Of a stretch of DNA of 64,000 nucleotides, positions 61,201 to 64,000 are shown in pieces. Below the pieces are notes generated by a model. That model was not told the DNA's origin. It saw nothing but the letters and a program-made list of their open reading frames with translations, and did no database searches. Origin of the DNA: Tenebrio molitor (lineage: Eukaryota > Arthropoda > Insecta > Coleoptera > Tenebrionidae); contig NC_091048.1 in the NCBI RefSeq assembly GCF_963966145.1, positions 24,552,001 to 24,616,000 of the forward strand, written 5' to 3'. The translations under genes and the position numbers were made by a program. Numbering within the stretch: the stretch's first letter is position 1; every line of letters starts with the position of its first letter.

Positions 61201-64000
61201 TGTCGGGCTCGTTGTTGTCGGCTCGGCCGTTGTTGTCGGGCTCGTTGTTGTCGGCTTGGCCGTTGTGGTCGGGCTCGTTGTTGGCTCAGGCGTTGTTGTT
61301 GTCGGCTCGGCCGTTGTTGTCGGGCTCGTTGTTGTCGGCTCGGCCGTTGTGGTCGGGCTCGTTGTCGGCTCAGACGTTGTTGTTGTCGGCTCGGCCGTTG
61401 TGGTCGGGCTCGTTGTTGGCTCAGACGTTGTTGTCGTCGTCGGCTCGGCCGTTGTTGTCGGGCTCGTTGTTGTCGGCTTGGCCGTTGTGGTCGGGCTCGT
61501 TGTTGGCTCAGGCGTTGTTGTTGTCGGCTCGACCGTTGTTGTCGGGCTCGTTGTTGTCGGCTTGGCCGTTGTGGTCGGGCTCGTTGTTGGCTCAGGCGTT
61601 GTTGTTGTCGGCTCGGACGTTGTTGTCGGGCTCGTTGTTGTCGGCTCGGCCGTTGTGGTCGGGCTCGTTGTCGGCTCAGACGTTGTTGTCGTCGGCTCGG
61701 TCGTTGTTGCTGGGCTCGTTGTTGTCGGCTCGGCCGTTGTGGTCGGGCTCGTTGTTGGCTCAGACGTTGTTGTCGTCGGCTCGGCCGTTGTTGTCGGGCT
61801 TGTTGTTGTCGGCTTGGTCGTTGTGGTCGGGCTCGTTGTTGGCTCAGGCGTTGTTGTTGTCGGCTCGGCCGTTGTGGTCGGGCTCGTTGTCGGCTGAGAC
61901 GTTGTTGTTGTCGGCTCGGCCGTTGTTGTCGGGCTCGTTGTTGTCGATTTGGCCGTTGTTGTTGGTCTCGTTGTTGTCGGCTCGGCCGTTGTGGTCGGGC
62001 TCGTTGTGGGCTCAGACGTTGTTGTCGTCGGCTCGGTCGTTGTTGTCGGGCTCGTTGTTGTCGGCTTGGCCGTTGTGGTCGGGCTCGTTGTTGGCTCAGG
62101 CGTTGTTGTTGTCGGCTCGACCGTTGTTGTCGGGCTCGTTGTTGTCGGCTTGGCCGTTGTGGTCGGGCTCGTTGTTGGCTCAGGCGTTGTTGTTGTCGGC
62201 TCGGACGTTGTTGTCGGGCTCGTTGTTGTCGGCTCGGCCGTTGTGGTCGGGCTCGTTGTCGGCTCAGACGTTGTTGTCGTCGGCTCGGTCGTTGTTGCTG
62301 GGCTCGTTGTTGTCGGCTCGGCCGTTGTGGTCGGGCTCGTTGTTGGCTCAGACGTTGTTGTCGTCGGCTCGGCCGTTGTTGTCGGGCTTGTTGTTGTCGG
62401 CTTGGTCGTTGTGGTCGGGCTCGTTGTTGGCTCAGGCGTTGTTGTTGTCGGCTCGGCCGTTGTGGTCGGGCTCGTTGTCGGCTGAGACGTTGTTGTTGTC
62501 GGCTCGGCCGTTGTTGTCGGGCTCGTTGTTGTCGATTTGGCCGTTGTTGTTGGTCTCGTTGTTGTCGGCTCGGCCGTTGTGGTCGGGCTCGTTGTGGGCT
62601 CAGACGTTGTTGTCGTCGGCTCGGTCGTTGTTGTTGGGCTCGTTGTTGTCGGCTTGGCCGTTGTGGTCGGGCTCGTTGTTGGCTCAGGCGTTGTTGTTGT
62701 CGGCTCGGCCGTTGTTGTCGGGCTCGTTGTTGTCGGCTTGGCCGTTGTGGTCGGGCTCATTGTTGGCTCAGACGTTGTTGTCGGGCTCGTTGTTGTCGGC
62801 TTGGCCGTTGTGGTCGGGCTCGTTGTCGGCTGAGACGTTGTTGTTGTCGGCTCGGCCGTTGTTGTCGGGCTCGTTGTTGTCGGTTTGGTCGTTGTTGTTG
62901 GTCTCGTTGTTGTCGGCTCGTCCGTTGTGGTCGGGCTTGTTGTTGGCTCAGGCGTTGTTGTTGTCGGTTTGGCCGTTGTGGTCGGGCTCGTTGTCGGCTG
63001 AGACGTTGTTGTTGTCGGCTCGGCCGTTGTTGTCGGGCTCGTTGTTGTTGTCGATTTGGCCGTTGTTGTTGGTCTCGTTGTTGTCGGCTCGGCCGTTGTG
63101 GTCGGGCTCGTTGTGGGCTCAGACGTTGTTGTCGTCGGCTCGGTCGTTGTTGTTGGGCTCGTTGTTGTCGGCTTGGCCGTTGTGGTCGGGCTCGTTGTTG
63201 GCTCAGGCGTTGTTGTTGTCGGGCTCGTTGTTGTCGGCTTGGCCGTTGTGGTCGGGCTCATTGTTGGCTCAGACGTTGTTGTCGGGCTCGTTGTTGTCGG
63301 CTTGGCCGTTGTGGTCGGGCTCGTTGTTGGCTCAGGCGTTGTTGTTGTCGGCTCGGCCGTTGTTGTCGGGCTCGTTGTTGTCGGCTTGGCCGTTGTGGTC
63401 GGGCTCGTTGTCGGCTCAGACGTTGTTGTTGTCGGGCTTGTTGTTGTCGGTTTGGCCGTCGTTGTTGGTCTCGTTGTTGTCGGCTCGGCCGTTGTGGTCG
63501 GGCTCGTTGTTGGCTCAGGCGTTGTCGTTGTCGGCTTTGCCGTTGTTGTCGGGCTCGTTGTTGTCGGGTCCGCCGTTGTGGTCGGACTCGTTGTCGGCTT
63601 AGACGTTGTTGTTGTCGGCTCGGCCGTTGTTGTCGGGCTCGATGTTGTCGGCTCGGCCGTTGTTGTCGGGCTCGTTGTTGTCGGCTTGGGCGTTGTGGTC
63701 GGGCTTGTTGTTGGCTCAGGCGTTGTTGTTGTCGGTTCGGCTGTTGTGGTCGGGCTCGTTGTTGGCTCAGGCGTTGTTGTTGTCGGCTGGGCCGTTGTTG
63801 TCGGGCTCGTTGTTGTCGGCTTGGCCGTTGTGGTCGGGCTCGTTGTTGGCTCAGGCGTTGTTGTTGTTGGCTCGGCCGTTGTTGTCGGGCTCGTTGTTGT
63901 CGGCTTGGCCGTTGTGGTCGGGCTCGTTGTTGGCTCAGACGTTGTTGTCGGGCTCGTTGTTGTCGACTTGGCCGTTGTGGTCGGGCTCGTTGTTGGCTCA
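34270..64000 (-). CDS. giant GPI-anchored-like mucin, 3' part (at least 9,909 aa), 5' end outside window
   Basis: The frame is open from the right edge to TAA at 34272-34270. The first in-window ATG (63261) is only an ACG-to-ATG change inside a repeat, and the frame stays open upstream of it for 246 more codons, so the true start lies beyond 64000. The protein is nearly all Thr, Ser, Pro and Ala with regularly spaced Glu/Lys, and I see no Cys, Trp or Tyr. In order: a Pro/Thr array with E and K (about 3,690 aa), 408 units of 15 aa, then a 96-residue unique tail. The tail has four N-x-S/T sequons and ends with PGSG, a short spacer and LMIMSILSVLLLS, which fits a GPI-anchor signal with an omega site at the Ser/Gly. 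Such proteins are densely O-glycosylated, extended surface or luminal coats. The specific role is unknown, and whether the locus is one exon in the genome can only be assumed. Confidence 0.85.
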   Translation of the reverse strand, partial: EPTTSPTTTAKSTTTSPTTTSEPTTSPTTTAKPTTTSPTTTAEPTTTTPEPTTSPTTTAKPTTTSPTTTAQPTTTTPEPTTSPTTTAEPTTTTPEPTTSPTTTPKPTTTSPTTTAEPTTSSPTTTAEPTTTTSKPTTSPTTTADPTTTSPTTTAKPTTTTPEPTTSPTTTAEPTTTRPTTTAKPTTTSPTTTTSEPTTSPTTTAKPTTTSPTTTAEPTTTTPEPTTSPTTTAKPTTTSPTTTSEPTMSPTTTAKPTTTSPTTTTPEPTTSPTTTAKPTTTSPTTTTEPTTTTSEPTTSPTTTAEPTTTRPTTTAKSTTTTSPTTTAEPTTTTSQPTTSPTTTAKPTTTTPEPTTSPTTTDEPTTTRPTTTTKPTTTSPTTTAEPTTTTSQPTTSPTTTAKPTTTSPTTTSEPTMSPTTTAKPTTTSPTTTAEPTTTTPEPTTSPTTTAKPTTTSPTTTTEPTTTTSEPTTSPTTTAEPTTTRPTTTAKSTTTSPTTTAEPTTTTSQPTTSPTTTAEPTTTTPEPTTSPTTTTKPTTTSPTTTAEPTTTTSEPTTSPTTTAEPTTTSPATTTEPTTTTSEPTTSPTTTAEPTTTSPTTTSEPTTTTPEPTTSPTTTAKPTTTSPTTTVEPTTTTPEPTTSPTTTAKPTTTSPTTTTEPTTTTSEPTTSPTTTAEPTTTRPTTTAKSTTTSPTTTAEPTTTTSQPTTSPTTTAEPTTTTPEPTTSPTTTTKPTTTSPTTTAEPTTTTSEPTTSPTTTAEPTTTSPATTTEPTTTTSEPTTSPTTTAEPTTTSPTTTSEPTTTTPEPTTSPTTTAKPTTTSPTTTVEPTTTTPEPTTSPTTTAKPTTTSPTTTAEPTTTTTSEPTTSPTTTAEPTTTTSEPTTSPTTTAEPTTTSPTTTAEPTTTTPEPTTSPTTTAKPTTTSPTTTAEPTTTSPTTTAEPTTTTPEPTTSPTTTAEPTTTTPEPTTSPTTTPKPTTTSPTTTAEPTTSSPTTTAEPTTTTSKPTTSPTTTADPTTTSPTTTAKPTTTTSEPTTSPTTTAEPTTTRPTTTAKPTTTSPTTTTSEPTTSPTTTSPTTTAEPTTTTPEPTTSPTTTAKPTTTSPTTTTEPTTTTSEPTTSPTTTAEPTTTRPTTTAKSTTTSPTTTAEPTTTTSQPTTSPTTTAEPTTTTPEPTTSPTTTTKPTTTSSTTTAEPTTTTSEPTTSPTTTAEPTTTSPATTTEPTTTTSEPTTSPTTTAEPTTTSPTTTSEPTTTTPEPTTSPTTTAKPTTTNPTTTAEPTTTTSEPTTSPTTTAKPTTKTSPTTTAKPTTTSPTTTAEPTTTTSEPATSPTTTAKPTTTTPEPTTSPTTTDEPTTTRPTTTAKPTTTAEPTTTTSQPTTSPTTTAKPTTTAEPTTTTSKPTTSPTTTADPTTTSPTTTAKPTTTTPEPTMSPTTTAEPTTTRPTTTAKPTTTSPTTTTSEPTTSPTTTAKPTTTSPTTTAEPTTTTPEPTTSPTTTAEPTTTKPTTTAKPTTTSPTTTSEPTTTTPEPTTSPTTTAKPTTTSLTTTAEPTTTTPEPTKSPTTTAEPTTTTPEPTTSPTTTAEPTTTKPTTTAKPTTTSPTTTSEPTTTTPEPTTSPTTTAKPTTTSPTTTAEPTTTTPEPTTSPTTTTKPTTKSPTTTAEPTTTTSEPTTSPTTTAEPTTTSPTTTAEPTTTTPEPTTSPTTTAEPTTTTPEPTTSPTTTPKPTTTSPTTTAEPTTTTPEPTTSPTTTAKSTTTSPTTTSEPTTSPTTTAKPTTTSPTTTSEPTTTTPEPTTSPTTTAKPTTTSPTTTAEPTTTTPEPTTSPTTTAKPTTTSPTTTAEPKTTTSEPTTSPTTTAKPTTTSPTTTAEPTTTTPEPTTSPTTTAKPTTTSPTTTAEPTTTTSEPTTSPTTTAEPTTTSPTTTAKPTTTSPTTTTSEPTTSPTTTPKPTTTSPTTTAEPTTTTPEPTTSPTTTAKSTTTSPTTTSEPTTSPTTTAKPTTTSPTTTSEPTTTTPEPTTSPTTTAKPTTTSPTTTAEPTTTTPEPTTSPTTTAKPTTTSPTTTAEPTTTTSEPTTSPTTTAKPTTTSPTTTAEPTTTTPEPTTSPTTTAKPTTTSPTTTAEPTTTTSEPTTSPTTTAEPTTSSPTTTAEPTTTTSKPTTSPTTTADPTTTSPTTTAKPTTTTPEPTTSPTTTAEPTTTRPTTTAKPTTTSPTTTTSEPTTSPTTTAKPTTTSPTTTSEPTTTTPEPTTSPTTTAKPTTTSPTTTAEPTTTTSEPTTSPTTTAEPTTTSPTTTAKPTTTSPTTTTSEPTTSPTTTAKPTTTTPKPTTSPTTTAKPTTTSPTTTSEPTTTTPEPTTRPTTTAKPTTTSPTTTAEPTTTTPEPTTSPTTTAKPTTTSPTTTAEPTTTTSEPTTSPTTTAEPTTTSPTTTAKPTTTSPTTTTSEPTTSPTTTAEPTTTTPEPTTSQTTTAEPTTTRPTTTAKPTTTSPTTTAEPTTTTSQPTTSPTTTAKPTTTTPEPTMSPTTTAEPTTTKPTTTAKPTTTSPTTTAEPTTTTPEPTTSPTTTAKPTTTSPTTTAEPTTTTSEPTTSPTTTAKPTTTSPTTTAEPTTTTPEPTTSPTTTDKPTTTSPTTTAEPTTTTSEPTTSPTTTAKPTTTSPTTTAEPTTTTSEPTTSPTTTAEPTTTTPEPTTSPTTTAEPTTTRPTTTAKPTTTSPTTTTSEPTTSPTTTAKPTTTSPTTTSEPTTTTPEPTTSPTTTAKPTTTSPTTTAEPTTTTPEPTTSPTTTAKPTTTSPTTTAEPTTTTSEPTTSPTTTAEPTTTSPTTTAKPTTTSPTTTTSEPTTSPTTTAKPTTTTPKPTTSPTTTAKPTTTSPTTTSEPTTTTPEPTTRPTTTAKPTTTSPTTTAEPTTTTPEPTTSPTTTAKPTTTSPTTTAEPTTTTSEPTTSPTTTAEPTTTSPTTTAKPTTTSPTTTTSEPTTSPTTTAEPTTTTPEPTTSQTTTAEPTTTRPTTTAKPTTTSPTTTAEPTTTTSQPTTSPTTTAKPTTTTPEPTMSPTTTAEPTTTKPTTTAKPTTTSPTTTAEPTTTTPEPTTSPTTTAKPTTTSPTTTAEPTTTTSEPTTSPTTTAKPTTTSPTTTAEPTTTTPEPTTSPTTTDKPTTTSPTTTAEPTTTTSQPTTSPTTTAKPTTTSPTTTTEPTTTTSEPTTSPTTTAEPTTTPEPTTSPTTTAKPTTTSPTTTAEPTTTTPEPTTSPTTTAKPTTTSPTTTAEPTTTTPEPTTSPTTTAEPTTTSPTTTAESTTATPEPTTSPTTTAEPTTTSPTTTAEPTTATPEPTTSPTTTAEPTTTSPTTTAEPTTTTPEPTTSPTTTAKPTTTSLTTTAEPTTTTPEPTTSPTTTAEPTTTTPEPTTSPTTTAEPITTTPEPTTSPTTTAKPTTTSLTTTAEPTTTTPEPTTSPTTTAKPTTTSPTTTAEPITTTPEPTTSPTTTAKPTTTSPTTTAEPTTATPEPTTRPTTTAEPTTTSPTTTAEPTTTTPEPTTSPTTTAEPTTTTPEPTTSPTTTAKPTTTSLTTTAEPTTTTPEPTTSPTTTAEPTTTTPEPTTSPTTTAEPTTTRPTTTAKPTTTSPTTTAEPTTTTSEPTTSPTTTAEPTTTSPTTTAEPTTTTSEPTTSPTTTAEPTTTSPTTTAEPTTTTSEPTTSPTTTAEPTTTSPTTTAEPTSTSSSTTESSTPTATSTSSRTTESSTPTATSTSSSTTESSTPTVTTTSSSTTESSTPTATSTKRSTTESPTPTATSTSSSTTESSTPTATSTSSSTTESSTPTATTTISSTSESSTPTATSTSSSTTESSTPTATSRSSSTTESSTPTATSTSSSTTESSTPTATSTSSSTTESSTPTATSTSSSTTESSTTTVTSTSSSTTESSTPTVTTTSSSTTESSTPTATSTSSGTTESSTPTVTTTSSSTTESSTPTATSTSSGTTESSTPTVTTTSSSTTESSTPTATSTSSSTTESSTPTATTTSSSTTESSTPTATTTISSTSESSTPTATSTSRSTTESSTPTATTTISSTSESSTPTATSTSSSTTESSTPTATSRSSSTTESSTPTATSTSSSTTESSTPTATSTSSSTTESSTPTATSTSSSTTESSTPTVTTTSSSTTESSTPTATSTSSGTTESSTPTVTTTSSSTTESSTPTATSTSSSTTESSTPTATSTSSSTTESSTPTATTTIRSTSESSTPTATSTRSSTTESSTPTATTTSSSTTESSTPTATSTSSSTTESSTPTATSTSSSTTESSTPTATSTSSSTSESSTPTATSTSSSTTESSTPTATSTSSSTTESSTPTATSTSSSTTESSTPTATSTSSSTTESSTPTATSTSSSTTESSTPTATTTISSTSESSTPTATSTSSSTTESSTPTATTTSSSTTESSTPTATSTSSSTTESSTPTATSTSSSTTESSTPTATSTSSSTTESSTPTATTTISSTSESSTPTATSTSSSTTESSTPTATTTSSSTTESSTPTATSTSSSTTESSTPTATSTSSSTTESSTPTATTTISSTSESSTPTATSTSSSTTESSTPTATSTSSSTTESSTPTATSTSSSTTGSSTPTATTTISSTSESSTPTATSTRSSTTESSTPTATSTSSGTTESSTPTATTTSSSTTESSTPTATTTSSRTTESSTPTATSTRSSTTESSTPTATSTSSSTTESSTPTATSTSSGTTESSTPTATSTSSSTTESSTPTASTTIRSTSESSTPTATSTRSSTTESSTPTATSTSSSTTGSSTPTATSTRSSTTESSTPTATSTSSGTTESSTPTATTTSSSTTESSTPTATTTSSRTTESSTPTATSTRSSTTESSTPTATSTSSSTTESSTPTATSTSSGTTESSTPTATSTSSSTTESSTPTASTTIRSTSESSTPTATSTRSSTTESSTPTATSTSSSTTESSTPTATSTSSSTTESSTPTATTTISSTSESSTPTATSTSSSTTESSTPTATSTSSSTTESSTPTATSTSSSTTESSTPTATTTISSTSESSTPTATSTRSSTTESSTPTATSTSSSTTESSTPTATSTSSGTTESSTPTATSTSSSTTESSTPTASTTIRSTSESSTPTATSTRSSTTESSTPTATSTSSSTTESSTPTATSTSSSTTESSTPTATSTSSSTTESSTPTATSTSSSTTESSTPTATTTISSTSESSTPTATSTSSSTTESSTPTATSTSSSTTESSTPTATSTSSSTTESSTPTATTTISSTSESSTPTATSTSSSTTESSTPTATSTSSSTTESSTPTATSTSSSTTGSSTPTATTTISSTSESSTPTATSTSSSTTESSTPTATSTSSSTTESSTPTATSTSSSTTESSTPTATTTISSTSESSTPTATSTSSSTTESSTPTATSTSSSTTESSTPTATSTSSSTTESSTPTATSTSSSTTESSTTTATSTSSSTTESSTPTATSTSSSTTGSSTPTATTTISSTSESSTPTATSTSSSTTGSSTPTATTTISSTSESSTPTATSTSSSTTESSTPTATSTSSSTTESSTPTATSTSSSTTESSTPTATSTSSSTTGSSTPTATTTISSTSESSTPTATSTRSSTTESSTPTATSTSSSTTESSTPTATSTSSSTTESSTPTATSTSSSTTGSSTPTATTTISSTSESSTPTATSTSSSTTESSTPTATSTSSSTTESSTPTATSTSSSTTESSTPTATTTISSTSESSTPTATSTSSSTTESSTPTATSTSSSTTESSTPTATSTSSSTTGSSTPTATTTISSTSESSTPTATSTRSSTTESSTPTATSTSSGTTESSTPTATTTSSSTTESSTPTATTTSSRTTESSTPTATSTSSSTTESSTPTATSTSSSTTESSTPTATSTSSSTTESSTPTATTTISSTSESSTPTATTTSSRTTESSTPTATSTRSSTTESSTPTATSTSSSTTESSTPTATSTSSGTTESSTPTATTTISSTSESSTPTATSTRSSTTESSTPTATSTSSSTTESSTPTATSTSSSTTESSTPTATSTSSSTTGSSTPTATTTISSTSESSTPTATSTRSSTTESSTPTATSTSSSTTESSTPTATSTSSSTTESSTPTATSTSSSTTGSSTPTATTTISSTSESSTPTATSTSSSTTESSTPTATSTSSSTTESSTPTATSTSSSTTESSTPTATTTISSTSESSTPTATSTSSSTTESSTPTATSTSSSTTESSTPTATSTSSSTTGSSTPTATTTISSTSESSTPTATSTRSSTTESSTPTATSTSSGTTESSTPTATTTSSSTTESSTPTATTTSSRTTESSTPTATSTRSSTTESSTPTATSTSSSTTESSTPTATSTRSSTTESSTPTATSTSSSTTESSTPTATSTSSSTTGSSTPTATTTISSTSESSTPTATSTRSSTTESSTPTATSTSSSTTESSTPTATTTISSTSESSTPTATSTSSSTTESSTPTATTTSSSTTESSTPTATSTSSSTTESSTPTATSTSSSTSESSTPTATSTSSSTTESSTPTATSTSSSTTESSTPTATSTSSSTTESSTPTATSTSSSTTESSTPTANTTISSTSESSTPTATSTSSSTTESSTPTATTTSSSTTESSTPTATSTSSSTTESSTPTATSTSSSTTESSTPTATTTISSTSESSTPTATSTSSSTTESSTPTATTTSSSTTESSTPTATSTSSSTTESSTPTATSTSSSTTESSTPTATSTRSSTTESSTPTATSTSSSTTESSTPTATSTSSSTTESSTPTATSTSSSTTESSTPTATTTISSTSESSTPTATSTSSSTTESSTPTATTTSSSTTESSTPTATSTSSSTTESSTPTATSTSSTTTESSTPTATTTISSTSESSTPTATSTRSSTTESSTPTATSTSSGTTESSTPTATTTSSSTTESSTPTATTTSSRTTESSTPTATSTSSSTTESSTPTATSTSSSTTESSKPTATSTSSSTTESSTPTATTTISSTSESSTPTATSTRSSTTESSTPTATSTSSGTTESSTPTATTTSSSTTESSTPTATTTSSRTTESSTPTATSTRSSTTESSTPTATSTSSSTTESSTPTATSTSSGTTESSTPTATSTSSSTTESSTPTASTTIRNTSESSTPTATSTRSSTTESSTPTATSTSSSTTESSTPTATTTISSTSESSTPTATSTSSSTIESSTPTATSTSSSTTESSTPTATSTRSSTTESSTPTATSTSSSTTESSTPTATSTSSSTTESSTPTATTTISSTSESSTPTATSTSSSTTESSTPTATSTSSSTTESSTPTATSTSSSTTESSTPTATTTISSTSESSTPTATSTSSSTTESSTPTATSTSSSTTVSSTPTATSTSSSTTESSTPTATTTISSTSESSTPTATSTSSSTTESSTPTATSTSSSTTESSTPTATSTSSSTTGSSTPTATTTISSTSESSTPTATSTSSSTTLSSTPTATSTSSSTTESSTPTATSTSSSTTESSTPTATTTISSTSESSTPTATSTSSSTTESSTPTATSTSSSTTESSTPTATSTSSSTTESSTPTATTTISSTSESSTPTATSTSSSTTESSTPTATSTSSSTTESSTPTATSTSSSTTGSSTPTATTTISSTSESSTPTATSTSSSTTLSSTPTATSTSSSTTESSTPTATSTSSSTTESSTPTATTTISSTSESSTPTATSTSSSTTESSTPTATSTSSSTTESSTPTATSTSSSTTESSTPTATTTISSTTESSTPTATSTSSSTTESSTPTATSTSSSTTESSTPTATSTSSSTTGSSTPTATKTSSSTTESSTPTATSTSSSTTESSTPTATSTSSSTTGSSTPTVTTTISSTSESSTPTATSTRSSTTESSTPTATSTSSGTTESSTPTATTTSSSTTESSTPTATTTSSRTTESSTPTATSTSSSTTESSTPTATSTSSSTTESSTPTATSTSSSTTESSTPTATTTISSTSESSTPTATTTGSRTTESSTPTATSTRSSTTESSTPTATSTSSSTTESSTPTASTTIRSTSESSTPTATSTRSSTTESSTPTATSTSSSTTESSTPTATSTSSSTTESSTPTATTTISSTTESSTPTATSTSSSTTGSSTPTATTTISSTSESSTPTATSTSSSTSESSTPTATSTSSSTTESSTPTATSTSSSTTESSTPTATSTSSSTTESSTPTATSTSSSTTGSSTPTATSTSSSTTESSTPTATSTSSSTTGSSTPTVTTTISSTSESSTPTATSTRSSTTESSTPTATSTSSGTTESSTPTATTTSSSTTESSTPTATTTSSRTTESSTPTATSTSSSTTESSTPTATSTSSSTTESSTPTATSTSSSTTESSTPTATTTISSTSESSTPTATTTSSRTTESSTPTATSTRSSTTESSTPTATSTSSSTTESSTPTASTTIRSTSESSTPTATSTRSSTTESSTPTATSTSSSTTESSTPTATSTSSSTTESSTPTATTTISSTSESSTPTATSTSSSTSESSTPTATSTSSSTTESSTPTATTTSSRTTESSTPTATSTSSSTTESSTPTATTTISSTSESSTPTATSTSSSTTESSTPTATTTSSSTTESSTPTATSTSSSTTESSTPTATTTISSTSESSTPTATSTSSSTTESSTPTATTTSSRTTESSTPTATSTSSSTTESSTPTATTTISSTTESSTPTATSTSSSTTESSTPTATSTSSSTTESSTPTATTTISSTSESSTPTATSTSSSTTESSTPTATSTSSSTTESSTPTATSTSSSTTGSSTPTATTTISSTSESSTPTATSTSSSTTESSTPTATTTSSRTTESSTPTATSTRSSTTESSTPTATSTSSSTTESSTPTATSTSSSTTESSTPTATSTSSSTTESSTPTATTTISSTSESSTPTATSTSSSTTESSTPTATTTSSRTTESSTPTATSTRSSTTESSTPTATSTSSSTTESSTPTATTTISSTSESSTPTATSTSSSTTESSTPTATTTSSSTTESSTPTATSTSSSTTESSTPTATSTSSSTTESSTPTATTTISSTSESSTPTATSTSSSTTESSTPTATSTSSSTTESSTPTATSTSSSTTGSSTPTATTTISSTSESSTPTATSTSSSTTESSTPTATTTSSSTTESSTPTATSTSSSTTESSTPTATSTSSSTTESSTPTATTTISSTSESSTPTATSTSSSTTESSTPTATSTSSSTTESSTPTATSTSSSTTGSSTPTATTTISSTSESSTPTATSTSSSTTESSTPTATTTSSRTTESSTPTATSTRSSTTESSIPTATSTSSSTTESSTPTATTTISSTSESSTPTATSTSSSTTESSTPTATTTSSSTTESSTPTATSTSSSTTESSTPTATSTSSSTTESSTPTATTTISSTSESSTPTATSTSSSTTESSTPTATSTSSSTTESSTPTATSTSSSTTGSSTPTATTTISSTSESSTPTATSTSSSTTESSTPTATTTSSSTTESSTPTATSTSSSTTESSTPTATSTSSSTTESSTPTATTTISSTSESSTPTATSTSSSTTESSTPTATSTSSSTTESSTPTATSTSSSTTGSSTPTATTTISSTSESSTPTATSTSSSTTESSTPTATTTSSRTTESSTPTATSTRSSTTESSTPTATSTSSSTTESSTPTATSTSSSTTESSTPTATSTSSSTTESSTPTATTTISSTSESSTPTATSTSSSTTESSTPTATTTSSRTTESSTPTATSTRSSTTESSTPTATSTSSSTTESSTPTATSTSSSTAESSTPTATSTSSSTTESSTPTATTTSSSTTESSTPTATSTSSSTTESSTPTATSTSSSTTESSTPTATSTSSSTTESSTPTAATTRSSTTESTTPSSGSTSTNSTTDSTAPTNTTTGSTVFPTDSSSSTNKSSSSTESSSTKRVTSSIDPNVTQEPILPGSGQTVIEFSSKLMIMSILSVLLLS
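34273..34560 (-). other. unique C-terminal segment with sequons and GPI-type tail
   Basis: 96 residues follow the last regular 15-aa unit: a degenerate repeat, then sequons NST, NTT, NKS and NVT, a basic STKRVTSS patch, and EPILPGSGQTVIEFSSK before a 13-residue hydrophobic terminus with no cytoplasmic residues. A transmembrane anchor would normally be longer and followed by charged residues, so GPI attachment fits better. This is the only non-repetitive coding sequence of the gene in the window, and therefore the best probe for orthologues. Confidence 0.65.
35366..37435 (-). repeat. 1,035-bp higher-order repeat (23 units), two copies
   Basis: The I/SE-variant unit marker occurs at 35366, 35546, 35771, 35951 and 36176, and again exactly 1,035 bp later at 36401, 36581, 36806, 36986 and 37211. 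The ACCCGG variant (about 35403, 35808) also recurs at +1,035. Each copy itself contains a 405-bp (nine-unit) sub-period of alternating 4- and 5-unit spacing. This records block duplication of 23 units. Confidence 0.85.
38671..40620 (-). repeat. 1,170-bp higher-order repeat (26 units)
   Basis: About 780 bp (38671-39450) recurs at 39841-40620. Rare variants occur in both at +1,170: CTTGTGCTCC (38831 and 40001), the TGTGCCGCTG unit (39285 and 40455) and AGTTACCGTA (39391 and 40561). Only a few substitutions separate the copies, so this duplication is recent relative to the array. Confidence 0.85.
54560..57290 (-). repeat. 1,575-bp spaced duplication inside the Pro/Thr array
   Basis: About 1.1 kb starting near 54560 recurs with an offset of exactly 1,575 bp. 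Marker variants that match include CGGCTTGTCC (54601 and 56176), TCGGYTGAGACG (54965 and 56540) and GGTCTGGCTTG (about 55070 and 56645). Also matching is the GGCTTAGGCG variant (about 55487 and 57062). The copies stop matching near 55700 and 57280, where the second lacks one 84-bp module. Confidence 0.85.
57600..58865 (-). repeat. 666-bp tandem duplication in the Pro/Thr array
   Basis: The rare TTGTCGACTTGG variant occurs at about 58096 and 58762, and flanking module order matches for more than 500 bp on the same 666-bp offset (222 codons). The copies part at about 58200 and 58866, where the following block differs. Confidence 0.8.
61360..62540 (-). repeat. 588-bp tandem duplication in the Pro/Thr array
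   Basis: GGCTGAGACG at about 61890 and 62478, TCGATTTGGCCG at about 61945 and 62533, and the GTTGTTGCTGGG variant at about 61704 and 62292 share an offset of 588 bp (196 codons). A related block with the same markers lies 1,344 bp upstream of the first (near 60545-60605), and a fourth, partial one lies near 63050-63115. Confidence 0.8.

Larger units (their letters stand above)
52921..64000 (-). repeat. Pro/Thr array with alternating Glu and Lys (continues past window)
   Basis: Upstream in the protein, the 15-aa repeat switches within one codon run (at about 52936) to a different array built from PTTSPTTTAKPTTTSP and AEPTTTTPEPTT blocks of 7, 10 and 11 residues, often adding up to a 28-aa (84-bp) module. 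Unlike the 45-bp array, module lengths vary here (seven-residue blocks are gained or lost), always in multiples of three bases. Charged residues alternate E, E, K about every 7-11 positions. The array still runs at the window edge. Confidence 0.92.

Noticed and set aside
63259..63261. ATG as start codon of the mucin
   Set aside because: It is a single Thr-to-Met change (ACG to ATG) inside a repeat, with 246 more open codons upstream in the window and no signal peptide after it.
52902..63602. Several plus-strand open frames of 165 to 1,097 codons across the Pro/Thr array
   Set aside because: These are other frames of the same tandem repeat, ended by single-base variants such as GGCTTAG or GGCTGAG that are silent or conservative on the minus strand.
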